A stretch of DNA of 64,000 bases from the NCBI RefSeq assembly GCF_900105115.1, contig NZ_FNRV01000001.1, forward strand, positions 6,265,501 through 6,329,500, in the 5' to 3' direction. The DNA comes from Pseudomonas mohnii (GTDB lineage Bacteria > Pseudomonadota > Gammaproteobacteria > Pseudomonadales > Pseudomonadaceae). Each line of letters opens with the position of its first letter. Position 1 is the stretch's first letter. Below the pieces are notes generated by a model, which saw only the letters and a program-made list of their open reading frames with translations, was not told the DNA's origin and made no database searches. The position numbers were made by a program, and so were the translations under genes. Below are positions 46,267 to 56,032 of the stretch, piece by piece.

Positions 46267-49041
46267 TCAAGTGTCGGTAGTTTGGATAAAGAGATTGACC
46301 GGGAAGTCCCCCAGCGCGGCGCTGATCATCAGCTCCCTGTTTTTTGTGACTGTGATGCTTGAAAAAAGTCCCTTTAGATTCTCGTCAGCGGTCGCGAACG
46401 GCACATGGATTCGCGTATCGCCCCACAGCGGCGCGTCCACCTGCGGCTCGGCACTGTTTTCCAGCAGCGCTGAACAACGGATCGGCACAATGACGATGGC
46501 GCGTTTGCCCTCCCATTCACGAACAAATCCCAGCACTCGATGGGCCTGGCTGCCGACGACTTCGAGGGCCTGGTAAGTCCCTCGTCGAAACAGTTCGGCG
46601 TGCTCGGTGCGTACGTTCAAGGTCTGCGCAATCAAGGTTTGTTTGATGCGCCCGTCGCGCCAGTTCGCCAGTAGATCAGGCAGATTCACGGCTTGCTGCA
46701 AGGCCTGTTGGCGGCTGGCGTAGTCCACTGGCCGGCGGTTGTCCGGATCGACCAGGCTGAAGTCCCAGAACTCGGCGCCCTGATAGAGATCCGGGACCCC
46801 CGGCACGGTCATGCGCAGCAAGGTTTGCGCCAATCCGTTGAGTGCCCCGGGCACGACAATCGCGTGCACGGCCTTGCCGAGCGCCGTGCGCAGAAAGTTG
46901 CCCTGCGGGTTCAACAGCAGGCGCTTGATGAAGGTTTCAACCGCTTGCTCGTAGGCATCGTTGGGCGCGCTCCAGCTGCTTTCCAGCTTGGCTTCACGCA
47001 GGGCTTTGCGTTGCCACTGCCAGAGGCGTTCGGCGTAGGCCTGCAGCGCCGGTTGATCGTCAGCGTTCAGGTCCAGCGGCCAACTGCCGAGCATCGCTTG
47101 ATACAGAATCAATTCATCCCCCGCCGATGGCTGCTGATCATCGTCACGCAACGGGCGGGCGAGGGCGCGCCAGAGGCCGATCTGTTCGACGTACCACTGA
47201 CTGCGTTCGCTCAACACCGCCAGGCGCGCGCGAGCGTCTTCGCCGCGCTTGTGATCGTGGGTCGCGGTGGCCAGCAGATTGTCCGGGAACTCGGCGAGAC
47301 GCTGTTCGCATGCTGCGTGAAAACCCTCGACCGGCGCGCTGAACCGTTCGGTGCTGAAGCCAACGTCGTTACGCGACAGCAGCACCGCCGAACGATAGAA
47401 CGCGGTGTCTTCCACGGCCTTCGCCGCGGCCGGTGAGGTCAACTGCTGAAACCGCACGCAGGCATGTTTGAGGCGTTTGCGCGCGTGACCGGCCGGGCAT
47501 TTTCGCCACGGCTCGCCGCCCAGCCAGCCGGCCAGGCAATCGAGTACCGGCCAGTCCGCTTCGCCCAGGGTTTGCCGGGCACCGTCCATGGCCTGCTGGA
47601 AAAAATAATCGTCCTGGGCCGATCGCCCGAGGGGGCTGATGTAGGTGCGGTACACCGGAAAATGCACGATCAGTTCCTGCAGTGCCCGGCGGATCGCGCC
47701 CAGGGTCAGGTCGCGGGTCATCAGGTCTTCCCGGGCCACTTGCAGCAGCGCCTGCGCGACACTTTCGAAATCCCCGGCCAGGGAGCCGTTGAGGATCTGT
47801 TGCCGGGCCAGTTGCGCCTCCTGCCGGAAATCGGCGGGACGTTCGCTGTACCGCTGCCAGAGTCTGCCCAGGGTCTGTTCGCCTTGGGGATCGTGTTGCA
47901 GCAGCGACACCTGGTTCATGAATTCATAGCCGGTGGTGCCGTCCACTGACCAGTCGCGGTGCAGGGTTTCGCCTTCGCCGAGGATCTTCTCCACGTAGAT
48001 CGGCAGGTGCCGGCCGGGGACCAGGCTGTCGACCCGCCGCCGTAGCTTGCGGCAGTAACCCCTAGGGTCGGCGAGGCCGTCGATGTGGTCGATGCGCAGG
48101 CCATCGACCAATCCTTGCGCCACCAGTTGGAAAATCTTTGCATGGGTCGCCTCGAACACCGCCGGGCGTTCGACCCGCAGGCCGCCGAGTTCGTTGACAT
48201 CGAAAAAACGCCGCCAGTTGATGTCATCCGCAGCCGTGCGCCAACTGGCGAGGCGATAGCTCTGGCGTTCCAACAGGTTATGCAGGCACTGGAAACCTTC
48301 ACGGGTGAGCGAATCGTAGGCTTTCAGGTTGTGCTCGATGGCCTGGAACATGGCCGGGTCGGTGGCCAGTTCACGCAACTCGTCCTGCAAGGGGATCGCC
48401 AGGCTGTGGGCATCGGTCTGGTAGCTCAATGTGCTGAATCGATCGGCCAGGGATTTCAGCGGCTCGATGTCGGATTTGAGCAGCTCGCCGTAGGTCATCG
48501 GGCAAATCGGAAAGTGGTGTTCGTAATGCTCGACAAAAAACGCGCCGTGTTGCGCATCGAAGCGCAGGGGCAGGGTGCCGTCCTGCAGGGCAACACCATA
48601 GTCGCTGCCCAGGAACGGCAGCAGCAGTTGCCCCTCCATCAACGGGTCGGCGGAGTGCCACTGGATATCAAAGAACTCGCCATAAGGGCTCAGGCGACCC
48701 CACTCAAGCAAGTCCAGCCACCAGGGATTGTCACTCCCGCCGACCGCCATGTGATTGGAGACGATATCGAGGATCAGCCCCATGCCTTGTTCGCGCAACG
48801 CGCTGACCAGGCGGCGCAACGCCGCTTCCCCGCCCAGCTCCGGGTTGACCGTGGTCGGGTCCACCACGTCGTAGCCATGCATCGATCCGGCGCGGGCGCG
48901 CAGCAGCGGCGAGGCATAGACATGGCTGATGCCGAGGCGGGCGAAGTACGGCACCAGCGGCACCGCATCGTCCAGGGTAAAACCCTTATGAAACTGCAGT
49001 CGCAGGGTGGCCCGCAGCGGCTGCGTTGGCAGCGTGCTCAT
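46267..49041 (-). CDS. treY: Malto-oligosyltrehalose synthase TreY
   Basis: A 924-aa GH13_26 enzyme that converts the reducing end of a maltodextrin into a trehalosyl unit by intramolecular transglycosylation. Signature segments are LRLQFHKGFTLDDAVPLVPY at the N-terminus, VDGLRIDHIDGLADPRGYCR (nucleophile), IYVEKILGEGETLHRDW (acid/base) and ATATHDHKRGEDARARL near the third catalytic Asp. The start ATG overlaps the malQ stop by 4 bases (ATGA). It acts just before TreZ, encoded two genes upstream; malQ separates them and could lengthen short dextrins for both. Confidence 0.95.
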   Translation of the reverse strand: MSTLPTQPLRATLRLQFHKGFTLDDAVPLVPYFARLGISHVYASPLLRARAGSMHGYDVVDPTTVNPELGGEAALRRLVSALREQGMGLILDIVSNHMAVGGSDNPWWLDLLEWGRLSPYGEFFDIQWHSADPLMEGQLLLPFLGSDYGVALQDGTLPLRFDAQHGAFFVEHYEHHFPICPMTYGELLKSDIEPLKSLADRFSTLSYQTDAHSLAIPLQDELRELATDPAMFQAIEHNLKAYDSLTREGFQCLHNLLERQSYRLASWRTAADDINWRRFFDVNELGGLRVERPAVFEATHAKIFQLVAQGLVDGLRIDHIDGLADPRGYCRKLRRRVDSLVPGRHLPIYVEKILGEGETLHRDWSVDGTTGYEFMNQVSLLQHDPQGEQTLGRLWQRYSERPADFRQEAQLARQQILNGSLAGDFESVAQALLQVAREDLMTRDLTLGAIRRALQELIVHFPVYRTYISPLGRSAQDDYFFQQAMDGARQTLGEADWPVLDCLAGWLGGEPWRKCPAGHARKRLKHACVRFQQLTSPAAAKAVEDTAFYRSAVLLSRNDVGFSTERFSAPVEGFHAACEQRLAEFPDNLLATATHDHKRGEDARARLAVLSERSQWYVEQIGLWRALARPLRDDDQQPSAGDELILYQAMLGSWPLDLNADDQPALQAYAERLWQWQRKALREAKLESSWSAPNDAYEQAVETFIKRLLLNPQGNFLRTALGKAVHAIVVPGALNGLAQTLLRMTVPGVPDLYQGAEFWDFSLVDPDNRRPVDYASRQQALQQAVNLPDLLANWRDGRIKQTLIAQTLNVRTEHAELFRRGTYQALEVVGSQAHRVLGFVREWEGKRAIVIVPIRCSALLENSAEPQVDAPLWGDTRIHVPFATADENLKGLFSSITVTKNRELMISAALGDFPVNLFIQTTDT

Positions 49042-51116
49042 TGGTCACGCTCAGCCGCCTGAAGCCGCGCGCAGGCAAGCAATTCCAGGCGTCGCGAGGC
49101 GTCCGGGTCGTCCAGCAGGGCCTCGCTGTAGCCCGGCAGGCGTCGTGACCAGTTGGGATGGGTATCGACGGTGCCGGGCAAGTTGGCCTGCTGTTCGATG
49201 CCCAGTGCATCTTCCAGTGGCAGCAGCACCAGCGGCGCACGGGTATGACCAAGGAAACGCACACTGGCGTCGAGCACCTGATCGGTCTCGTGGGACTCTT
49301 CGCGAAAGTTCTGCGGGTCCTGGCTCAAGGCCCTTCGCAGGCCTTCACGTTCGCGTTCGCGGTGATGGCGCCACTCGATTTCAGCGTTGGCATCGATGAG
49401 GTTGAGCCGCGCGTTCCAGTCGATGTCGCGGCCATGCCACCAACCGTTGAGGGTTGGCAAATCATGGGTGCTGGTGGTCGCCAGTGCGTTGTCCGGCCAG
49501 TCGAGGATCGGCTTGAAGTGGGTGTTGTCCTGTTCGAACAGCAGCACTCGCATGCCCAGCATCGAACGGGCGATGAGTTTTTCCCGCAGACCTTCGGGCA
49601 CCGTGCCGAGGTCTTCGCCAAGGACGATGGCCTGGTGGCGATGGGATTCGAGGGTCAGCAGCCGCAGCAAGTCGTCCACCGGGTAATACAGGTACGCACC
49701 GTCGGCGGGCGGCGCGCCGTTGGGGATGACCCATAAACGTTGCAGGCCCATGACGTGGTCGATACGCAGACCGCCGGCGTGGGCAAAGTTGGCCCTGAGC
49801 ATTTCGATGAAGGCGCGAAAGCCGTTGCGTATGAGGCCTTCGGGAGAAAACGCGGAAATCCCCCAGCCCTGGCCGGTGCGGTTGAGAATGTCCGGCGGTG
49901 CGCCGACGGTGAGGGAGGCGAGCAATTCGTCCTGGCGACTCCAGGCCTGGCTGCCACCACCATCAGCGCCCACGGCCAGGTCGGAGATCAGGCCAATGCG
50001 CATGCCGCTGCTGCGGGCGGTTGCCTGCGCACGCTCCAGGCAACGGGTGATCAGCCACTGGCAAAAAGCGAAGAAACCGATGCGGCCAGCGTTTTCTTCG
50101 GCGAACTCGGCCAGGGCAGCGCTGCGCGGGTCGCGCCATTGCTCGGGCCACTGACGCCAGTCGAGGCTTTCGCCCTGTGCTTCGCGAACCTCTTGAATGG
50201 CTTCGAACCGGCAGTGATTTTCCAGGGCTTCGCCGCCGGCGTGACGAAAACTGCTGAAGTCGGCATGCAACGGGTGTTCGCCCTGTACGAAGCCTTCGTA
50301 CAACGCTTGCAACAGCCGGTGCTTGGCTTCGGCGGCGGCGGGCCAGTCGATCAAGGCGCGCTCTTCCAGATCCTTGAGCTCTACGCTCAGGCCGGTGGCA
50401 TCGATGGCGGCGCGCATCGCATGCTCACCGAGGATCGTCCCGGGCGCGCAATACAGGCTGTTGAGAAACAACCGGCTGGACGGAGAGTAAGGACTGTAGC
50501 GCCGGGTGTCGTTGGCAAACATGGCATGCAGCGGACTGATCGCCAGCGCTTCGGCGCCGCGTTCGCCCGCGACCCTGGCCAGGTCTTCCAGGGCCTGGGT
50601 ATCGCCGAAGCCACCGTCACCTTTGCGTCGCAGGGCATACAACTGCACGCTCAGGCCCCAGGTGCGCGGGATCGGGCTGTCCACGGCATCGCCCACGCTA
50701 AAGCAACGTTCGGGGGCTACGGCCAGGGTAAAGGTCTGGCCATCGATTCTGACGTGCTGGTAACCCACGGGAATCAACCCCGGCAGAATCGCCTCGGCGT
50801 CCAGCTTGAGGGTGAGCCGCGAACCATCCTCGAGGTGGATCTCGCACGGCGCGTGCGGTTCGAAATGATGGGCCAGATCGAGACCGACACCGAAGTCGGC
50901 GGTAATCAGTGGCGGCAGTTGCCGGGTTTCTTGAACCTGCTGCAATTGTTGCAGGCTGGCGTCGATTTCTTGAGCGCTGCCGGCCGGGTGGCCGAGTCCG
51001 GTCAGAACGCTGCGCAAGACCGAGGGTGCAACTTTTTGCGGGCGACCATTGGCATCAATCCAGTCGACCGCGAGGCCAGCCCGGCTGGCCAGGATTTCCA
51101 GTTGCGCATCACTCAT
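49038..51116 (-). CDS. malQ: 4-alpha-glucanotransferase MalQ
   Basis: A 692-aa GH77 amylomaltase that disproportionates maltodextrins. Marks are RTWGLSVQLYALRRKGDGGF, GGLRIDHVMGLQRLWVIPNG (nucleophile Asp), IVLGEDLGTVPEGLREKL (acid/base Glu) and TTSTHDLPTLNGWWHG (third Asp). The start ATG at 51116 overlaps the treZ stop by 8 bases, and the stop overlaps the treY start by 4. The location between treZ and treY suggests it keeps dextrins at lengths TreY can use and recycles the short ends. Confidence 0.94.
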   Translation of the reverse strand: MSDAQLEILASRAGLAVDWIDANGRPQKVAPSVLRSVLTGLGHPAGSAQEIDASLQQLQQVQETRQLPPLITADFGVGLDLAHHFEPHAPCEIHLEDGSRLTLKLDAEAILPGLIPVGYQHVRIDGQTFTLAVAPERCFSVGDAVDSPIPRTWGLSVQLYALRRKGDGGFGDTQALEDLARVAGERGAEALAISPLHAMFANDTRRYSPYSPSSRLFLNSLYCAPGTILGEHAMRAAIDATGLSVELKDLEERALIDWPAAAEAKHRLLQALYEGFVQGEHPLHADFSSFRHAGGEALENHCRFEAIQEVREAQGESLDWRQWPEQWRDPRSAALAEFAEENAGRIGFFAFCQWLITRCLERAQATARSSGMRIGLISDLAVGADGGGSQAWSRQDELLASLTVGAPPDILNRTGQGWGISAFSPEGLIRNGFRAFIEMLRANFAHAGGLRIDHVMGLQRLWVIPNGAPPADGAYLYYPVDDLLRLLTLESHRHQAIVLGEDLGTVPEGLREKLIARSMLGMRVLLFEQDNTHFKPILDWPDNALATTSTHDLPTLNGWWHGRDIDWNARLNLIDANAEIEWRHHREREREGLRRALSQDPQNFREESHETDQVLDASVRFLGHTRAPLVLLPLEDALGIEQQANLPGTVDTHPNWSRRLPGYSEALLDDPDASRRLELLACARLQAAERDQ

Positions 51117-52908
51117 TGGCGCTCTCCATCAGGGGTTGCAAAGGGGTTGCGGCCGTGAGGCTGACAAGCGCGCAATACGGGGCCAGAGTGCCTTTGTCCA
51201 GGCGCTCGGCCGAATGTGGCGGATGTTCGAACAACAAAGAGCTGCCGTCCGACGCTGTGTGGAGTACCGGCGTGGCACTAAGGTTCAGATCAATGCGCAA
51301 CAGACGGCCATCGCCCAGTCGCCATGACGCACTCACCGCACCGACTGCCAACACCTTGGCTCCCAGTGCCTGGGTGCCGGGCAGGTACGGGATGATCTGC
51401 CGATGGCGGATATGCAGCAGGCGGCGATACAGCTCGTGTGTGGGCGACGATCCATTGGCTGTCAACACCGGGCGGGATGATTCGAAGGTCTGTGGCGCGT
51501 TAGGGTCGGGAATCCGCTCGCGTTTATGCGGATCAGTAAACGCGGCGAAGGCTGCAAACTCGTTACGCCGTCCCTCACGCACCAATTTCGCCAGTTCGCC
51601 GTGGTGGCTGGTGAAAAACAGAAAGGGTTGTTCGGCGGCGAACTCATCGCCCATGAACATCAATGGAATCATCGGCGACAGCAGCAACAGGACGGTGGCG
51701 GCCTGCAGTGCCTGAGGAGGGGCCAATTGATGCAGGCGCTCGCCGAAGGCGCGGTTGCCGATCTGGTCATGGTTCTGCAAAAACAGCACGAACGCGCTGG
51801 GCGAAAGGTGCCCGCTGGGCTCGCCACGGGGTTTGCCGCGACGGTCGACGTGTCCCTGGAACACGAAGCCCTGACTCAGGCAGCGCGCCAGTTGCCCGGT
51901 AGTGTTTTGCGCATAGTCGGCGTAATAGGCGTCGGTTTCACCGGTCAGCAATACATGCAAGGCGTTGTGGCCGTCGTCGTTCCACTGCGCGTCATAACCC
52001 TGTTCCAGCAGGCGGGCCTGGTTGTGCTCGTTTTCCACCATCAGCCAGACATGGCGTGACGGATCGCTCTGCCGGCGTACCCGCCGGGCCAGTTCCTGGA
52101 GAAAATCCGGATCATCGATGGCGTGCACCGCGTCCAGGCGCAAGCCGTCGAAACGGTACTCCAGCACCCACATCAGGGCATTCTCGATGAAAAAATCCCG
52201 CACTTCGCGCCGACGGAAGTCGATGGCCGCGCCCCAGGGGGTGTGCACGTCTTCGCGGAAGAAGCCGCTGGCATAGCGATGCAAGTAATTGCCGTCGGGG
52301 CCGAAGTGGTTGTAGACCACATCGAGAATCACCGCCAGACCGTGACCGTGGGCGGTGTCGATCAGGTGTTTGAGTTGGTCGGGTGAACCATAGGAGGCTT
52401 GGGGTGCATAGGGCAGCACCCCGTCGTAGCCCCAGTTACGCTCACCGGGGAATTGCCCCAGGGGCATCAGTTCGATGGCGGTGATGCCCAATTCCACCAG
52501 GCGCGCCAGTTGTTGCTCGACGCCCTGGAAGCCGCCGAGCGCCCCGACGTGCAATTCGTAGATCACCGCCTCATTCCAGGGGCGACCTGCCCAGGCATTG
52601 TGCTGCCAGTGATAGGCGAGGGGATCGACCACCACGCTGGGATGGTGGATATCGCCGGCCTGGGCGCGGGAGGCCGGGTCGGGCACCTCCATTTCGCCAT
52701 CGATGCTGTATCGATAACGCGTGCCCGCCGGGCAACGGGTTTTGACTACGAACCAGCCGTCGTCCTGCGGCGACATCGGCAAGGATTGTCCATTTTCCAG
52801 TTCGACACTGACGTAAAACGCATCTGGCGCCCACAACGCAAATTGCGTGTGCTCCGCGTCCAGCATGATTGCGCCGTGGGGCCAGGTCTTCAGGGTCCGT
52901 AACGGCAT
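51109..52908 (-). CDS. treZ: Malto-oligosyltrehalose trehalohydrolase TreZ
   Basis: A 599-aa GH13_10 enzyme that releases free trehalose from TreY products. An N-terminal CBM48-like domain (TQFALWAPDAFYVSVELENG) is followed by the barrel with VIYELHVGALGGFQGVEQ, DGLRLDAVHAIDDPDFL (nucleophile), VWLMVENEHNQARLL (acid/base) and LFLQNHDQIGNRAFGER (third Asp). The start ATG at 52908 follows AAAGAGGC. It begins 12 bases after the glgA stop, so glgA-treZ-malQ-treY form one tight operon. Confidence 0.95.
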   Translation of the reverse strand: MPLRTLKTWPHGAIMLDAEHTQFALWAPDAFYVSVELENGQSLPMSPQDDGWFVVKTRCPAGTRYRYSIDGEMEVPDPASRAQAGDIHHPSVVVDPLAYHWQHNAWAGRPWNEAVIYELHVGALGGFQGVEQQLARLVELGITAIELMPLGQFPGERNWGYDGVLPYAPQASYGSPDQLKHLIDTAHGHGLAVILDVVYNHFGPDGNYLHRYASGFFREDVHTPWGAAIDFRRREVRDFFIENALMWVLEYRFDGLRLDAVHAIDDPDFLQELARRVRRQSDPSRHVWLMVENEHNQARLLEQGYDAQWNDDGHNALHVLLTGETDAYYADYAQNTTGQLARCLSQGFVFQGHVDRRGKPRGEPSGHLSPSAFVLFLQNHDQIGNRAFGERLHQLAPPQALQAATVLLLLSPMIPLMFMGDEFAAEQPFLFFTSHHGELAKLVREGRRNEFAAFAAFTDPHKRERIPDPNAPQTFESSRPVLTANGSSPTHELYRRLLHIRHRQIIPYLPGTQALGAKVLAVGAVSASWRLGDGRLLRIDLNLSATPVLHTASDGSSLLFEHPPHSAERLDKGTLAPYCALVSLTAATPLQPLMESANE

Positions 52909-52920
52909 TTCAAAGCCTCT

Positions 52921-54507
52921 TTATTGTTTGTGCGATTTCCCCAGAGCCTTGGCCACCAGTTGTTCGTAGAGTTCGGCGTAGGGTTCGACGGCCTTGCACC
53001 AGTTGAACGGGGCCGCCATGGCCCGGCAACGCATGGCATGCAGCAGATCGGGGAATGCGAACACCTTGAAGGCACGGCTCAGGGCTTGCTGATAACTCTC
53101 CGCCGTCGATTCATCGAACAGGAAACCGGTCACACCGTTTTCAATGGTGTCGGCCAGGCCGCCGGTGTTGCGCGCCACCGGCAACGAACCGAAACGCTGG
53201 GCGTACATCTGGCTCAAGCCGCAAGGCTCGTAACGCGAAGGCATCAACAGGAAGTCGCTGCCGGCGAACATGCGTCGGGCGTCAGTCTCGTTGAAGCCGA
53301 TGCGTACGCCGATTTGCCCGGGGAAGCGCAACGCCAGCTCGCGCATGGCTTGCTCTTCTTCCGGTTCGCCCCGGCCGATGATCGCAATCTGGCCACCGGA
53401 TTTGACAATGTATTCGGAGACCGCTTCGGTCAGGTCCAGGCCTTTCTGGTAGACCAGTCGCGAGACTACGGCGAACAGCGGGCCTTCGGAGTCTTCCAGG
53501 CCAAACAGTTCGCGTACGTGGGCGGCGTTGACCGCTTTGCCTTCCCAATCGCCAATGCTGAAAGGGCGGAACAGGTGGGTATCGGTGGCCGCATCCCAGC
53601 TTTCATCGATGCCGTTGGGAATGCCGCTGAGCAGGCCTTGCTGGGTCTTGGCGGCGAGGAAGCCGTCGAGGCCGCAGCCGAAGGCTGGCGTGGTGATTTC
53701 CTGGGCGTAGGTCGCGCTGACGGTGGTGATGTGGCTCGAATAGGCCATGCCGGCCTTGAGGAACGACATTTTGCCGTAGAACTCCATGCCTTCCTGTTGC
53801 AGCGCGTGGTGGGGAATGCCCAGTTCCGGGCAGGAGCCGAGGCTGGTTACGCCCTGATACGCCAGGTTGTGGATGGTGAACAGGGTTGGCGTGCGTTGCC
53901 CGCGCCAGTGCATATAGGCGGGCGCCAGGCCGGCCGGCCAGTCGTGGGCATGCACCAGGTCCGGGCACCAGTGAATTTGTGCCAGGTTGGCGGCGATATC
54001 GGCGGCCGCCAGGCCCAGGCGGGCGAAGCGAATGTGGTTGTCCGGCCAGTCGCGACCGTTGTTGGCGCCATAAGGCGAACCTTCGCGTTCGTACAGCTCG
54101 GGGCAGATCAACACATAAATGACCAGGCCGTCGGGCATGTCCATGCGCCCGATCTTGCAAGGTGGCAAGGCGGCATGGCCCCCGAGCTCACCGATGATAT
54201 GAATCGGATTTTCACTGTGCAGCACCTGCGGGTAGCCGGGAATCAGCACCCGCACGTCGTGCAAATGCGACATCGCGCGGGGCAATGCCGCGGAAACGTC
54301 GCCCAGGCCCCCGGTTTTCACCAGATCGGCGATCTCGGAGGTCACAAACAGTACTTTTTTCTTGTTCGGGTTCTGACTGGCAACCGGTGTCAGCACCTTG
54401 GTGACGGGCACACTAATCGATTGGGCGCTGTGGGCGCTCACGGCGCTCGATTCACCGACCTGTTGATGAGCACGCTCTCCCTGAATATCTAAAGCCGCAC
54501 TGATCAT
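52921..54507 (-). CDS. glgA: Glycogen (starch) synthase GlgA
   Basis: A 528-aa GT5 glucosyltransferase that extends alpha-1,4-glucan from a nucleotide-glucose (normally ADP-glucose). The start is taken at the ATG at 54507 (MISAALDIQGERAHQQ) because GGGAG lies 6 bases upstream; the ATG at 54513 would be too close. A roughly 50-residue non-conserved lead precedes KKKVLFVTSEIADLVKTGGL, with the KTGGL substrate-binding motif, and the C-terminal half has SRYEPCGLSQMYAQRFGSLP and TGGLADTIENG. It heads the glgA-treZ-malQ-treY operon. No glgC is present in the window. Confidence 0.94.
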   Translation of the reverse strand: MISAALDIQGERAHQQVGESSAVSAHSAQSISVPVTKVLTPVASQNPNKKKVLFVTSEIADLVKTGGLGDVSAALPRAMSHLHDVRVLIPGYPQVLHSENPIHIIGELGGHAALPPCKIGRMDMPDGLVIYVLICPELYEREGSPYGANNGRDWPDNHIRFARLGLAAADIAANLAQIHWCPDLVHAHDWPAGLAPAYMHWRGQRTPTLFTIHNLAYQGVTSLGSCPELGIPHHALQQEGMEFYGKMSFLKAGMAYSSHITTVSATYAQEITTPAFGCGLDGFLAAKTQQGLLSGIPNGIDESWDAATDTHLFRPFSIGDWEGKAVNAAHVRELFGLEDSEGPLFAVVSRLVYQKGLDLTEAVSEYIVKSGGQIAIIGRGEPEEEQAMRELALRFPGQIGVRIGFNETDARRMFAGSDFLLMPSRYEPCGLSQMYAQRFGSLPVARNTGGLADTIENGVTGFLFDESTAESYQQALSRAFKVFAFPDLLHAMRCRAMAAPFNWCKAVEPYAELYEQLVAKALGKSHKQ

Positions 54508-54808
54508 ATGCATCTCCCGTGTTGTTGATCTAATTCTTAGGTCTGGCAAACGGCATTTCATGGCCAATTCCTGTGGCCGGGCGCAAAAGCGCTACACATC
54601 GATGAGCAAGTGCTGCCCAAATGCGCTGAAGCAGAATGGGTGGAGGAGCCGTTGCAAAGATTGCACCAGTCGTAACGCACCTGCCTTTCAGTCGACCGAT
54701 CACCCAAGGCAAAAGTTTCGACTTTTTTTCCACTTTGTGACCGACCGGTTTTTCCCCGCGAACGTGAGTCTAGGCCAGAACTTAGAGCGGTGAAGCTCAG
54801 ATGGCAAA

Positions 54809-54821
54809 ATTGTTCGACAAT
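54809..54821. promoter_or_regulatory. Perfect ATTGT-N3-ACAAT palindrome
   Basis: ATTGTTCGACAAT is a 13-base dyad resembling operators of FCD-type GntR regulators. No such regulator or obvious target gene adjoins it, so its role is unassigned. Confidence 0.3.
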
Positions 54822-54995
54822 CGGTTTAACGAGGTACGGACGTGCCGGATTGCGGGGCAAACGCACCGACGAAGTGCAGTTTTTTTTGTTAAAACGGCTG
54901 AAAAAGAAGCAGAACTGTCACATCGGTGTGCGTGGGCAAACAGTTGGGGCGCACCATTGCGGTGCAGGAGTTGGCGGCGTGGTGTTTGATCTGGC

Positions 54996-55063
54996 CTCTT
55001 CGCGAGCAAGCTCGCTCCCACAGAGATTCGCGGTGTGAACGAAACCTGTGGGAGCGGGCTTGT
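54996..55063. repeat. REP doublet
   Basis: CTTCGCGAGCAAGCTCGCTC from 54998 faces CCTGTGGGAGCGGGCTTGTA from 55045, immediately before the dehydrogenase stop. Confidence 0.75.
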
Positions 55064-55065
55064 AC

Positions 55066-56019
55066 TCAGACCAGCAAGCGAATGGGCGTACCGGCGGACC
55101 AGGCCTGAATGTCTTCGATCATCTGTGAAAAGAACAGCTGGTAATTCTGTTGGCTGACATACCCGACATGGGGTGTGGCCAGGACATTGTCCAGGGTCCT
55201 GAAGGGGTGCAGAGGGGGCAACGGCTCGATGTCGAACACATCCAGCGCCGCGCCTGCCAGCTGACGTTTCTGCAAGGCCTTGATCAAGGCAGCCTCATCG
55301 ACAATTGGCCCTCGCGCCGTATTGACCAGCAGCGCCGTGGGTTTCATCCAGCCCAGTGCCTCGGCGTCCACCAGGCCTCTGGAGCGCTCGCTGAGCACCA
55401 GATGCACCGACAACACATCGGCCTGTTCGAACAGCTCCTGTTTGCTGACATAGCTCACACCCACTTGCTCGGCCCGTTCGGCGGTGAGGTTCTCACTCCA
55501 GGCGATGACGCGCATGCCAAACACCTGCCCGAACTGCGCGACACGCTGGCCGATGCTGCCCAGGCCGAGAATCGCCAGGGTCTTGCCGTGCAGGTCGCCG
55601 CCCAGACCTTGCTGCCATACACCGGCACGCAGGGCGTTGGCTTCAGCCACGAGGTTGCGGGTGGCGGCCATGATCAGCGCCCAGGTCAGTTCCGGGGCAG
55701 CGTGCTTGTAGCTGTCGGTACCGCACACCTGGATGCCCAGGGTGCCGGCGGCTTTGAGGTCGAGGGCGAAATTGCGCATGCCACCGGTGACCAGCAACTT
55801 GAGTTTGGGTAACTGGCGAAGCAGCGCCTCATCAAAGCGCGTGCGCTCGCGCATCACGCAGATCACATCAAACTCACTCAAGCGAGCCGCCATCGTGGCG
55901 CCGTCCGCCGGGTATTGATGAATGAAACTCACTGGGCCGATGCCTTCGAGCACTGACCAGTCGACCACGTTGCGGGCCACGTCCTGCCAATCGTCAATTA
56001 CTGCAATCTGCACCGTCAT
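55066..56019 (-). CDS. D-2-hydroxyacid dehydrogenase family protein
   Basis: A 317-aa NAD(P)-dependent oxidoreductase of the D-isomer 2-hydroxyacid dehydrogenase family (glyoxylate/hydroxypyruvate or phosphoglycerate-type). The Rossmann motif is AILGLGSIGQRVAQFG; the substrate-binding Arg is in NTARGPIVDEAALI, the Glu in LDVFDIEPLPPLHP and the catalytic His in LATPHVGYVSQ. Length fits the family without an ACT domain. The start ATG at 56019 follows GAGGTAAGGCAG closely. The upstream gene on the same strand, an exported alpha/beta hydrolase, ends 13 bases before it, so they may be cotranscribed. The substrate cannot be told. Confidence 0.9.
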   Translation of the reverse strand: MTVQIAVIDDWQDVARNVVDWSVLEGIGPVSFIHQYPADGATMAARLSEFDVICVMRERTRFDEALLRQLPKLKLLVTGGMRNFALDLKAAGTLGIQVCGTDSYKHAAPELTWALIMAATRNLVAEANALRAGVWQQGLGGDLHGKTLAILGLGSIGQRVAQFGQVFGMRVIAWSENLTAERAEQVGVSYVSKQELFEQADVLSVHLVLSERSRGLVDAEALGWMKPTALLVNTARGPIVDEAALIKALQKRQLAGAALDVFDIEPLPPLHPFRTLDNVLATPHVGYVSQQNYQLFFSQMIEDIQAWSAGTPIRLLV

Positions 56020-56032
56020 CTGCCTTACCTCA

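Larger units (their letters stand above)
54508..55065. other. Gene-free region upstream of glgA
   Basis: About 560 bases. I see no convincing gene. It holds the glgA promoter region on the minus strand, where CTAGACT near 54769-54775 resembles an RpoS-type -10, a perfect ATTGTTCGACAAT palindrome at 54809-54821, a T8 tract at about 54890, and a REP pair at its right end. Confidence 0.45.

Noticed and set aside
54801..54989. 62-codon plus-strand frame MAKLFDNRFNEV upstream of glgA region
   Set aside because: No ribosome site of note, no family resemblance, and it runs across a T8 tract; the ATTGT palindrome explains its only striking feature.
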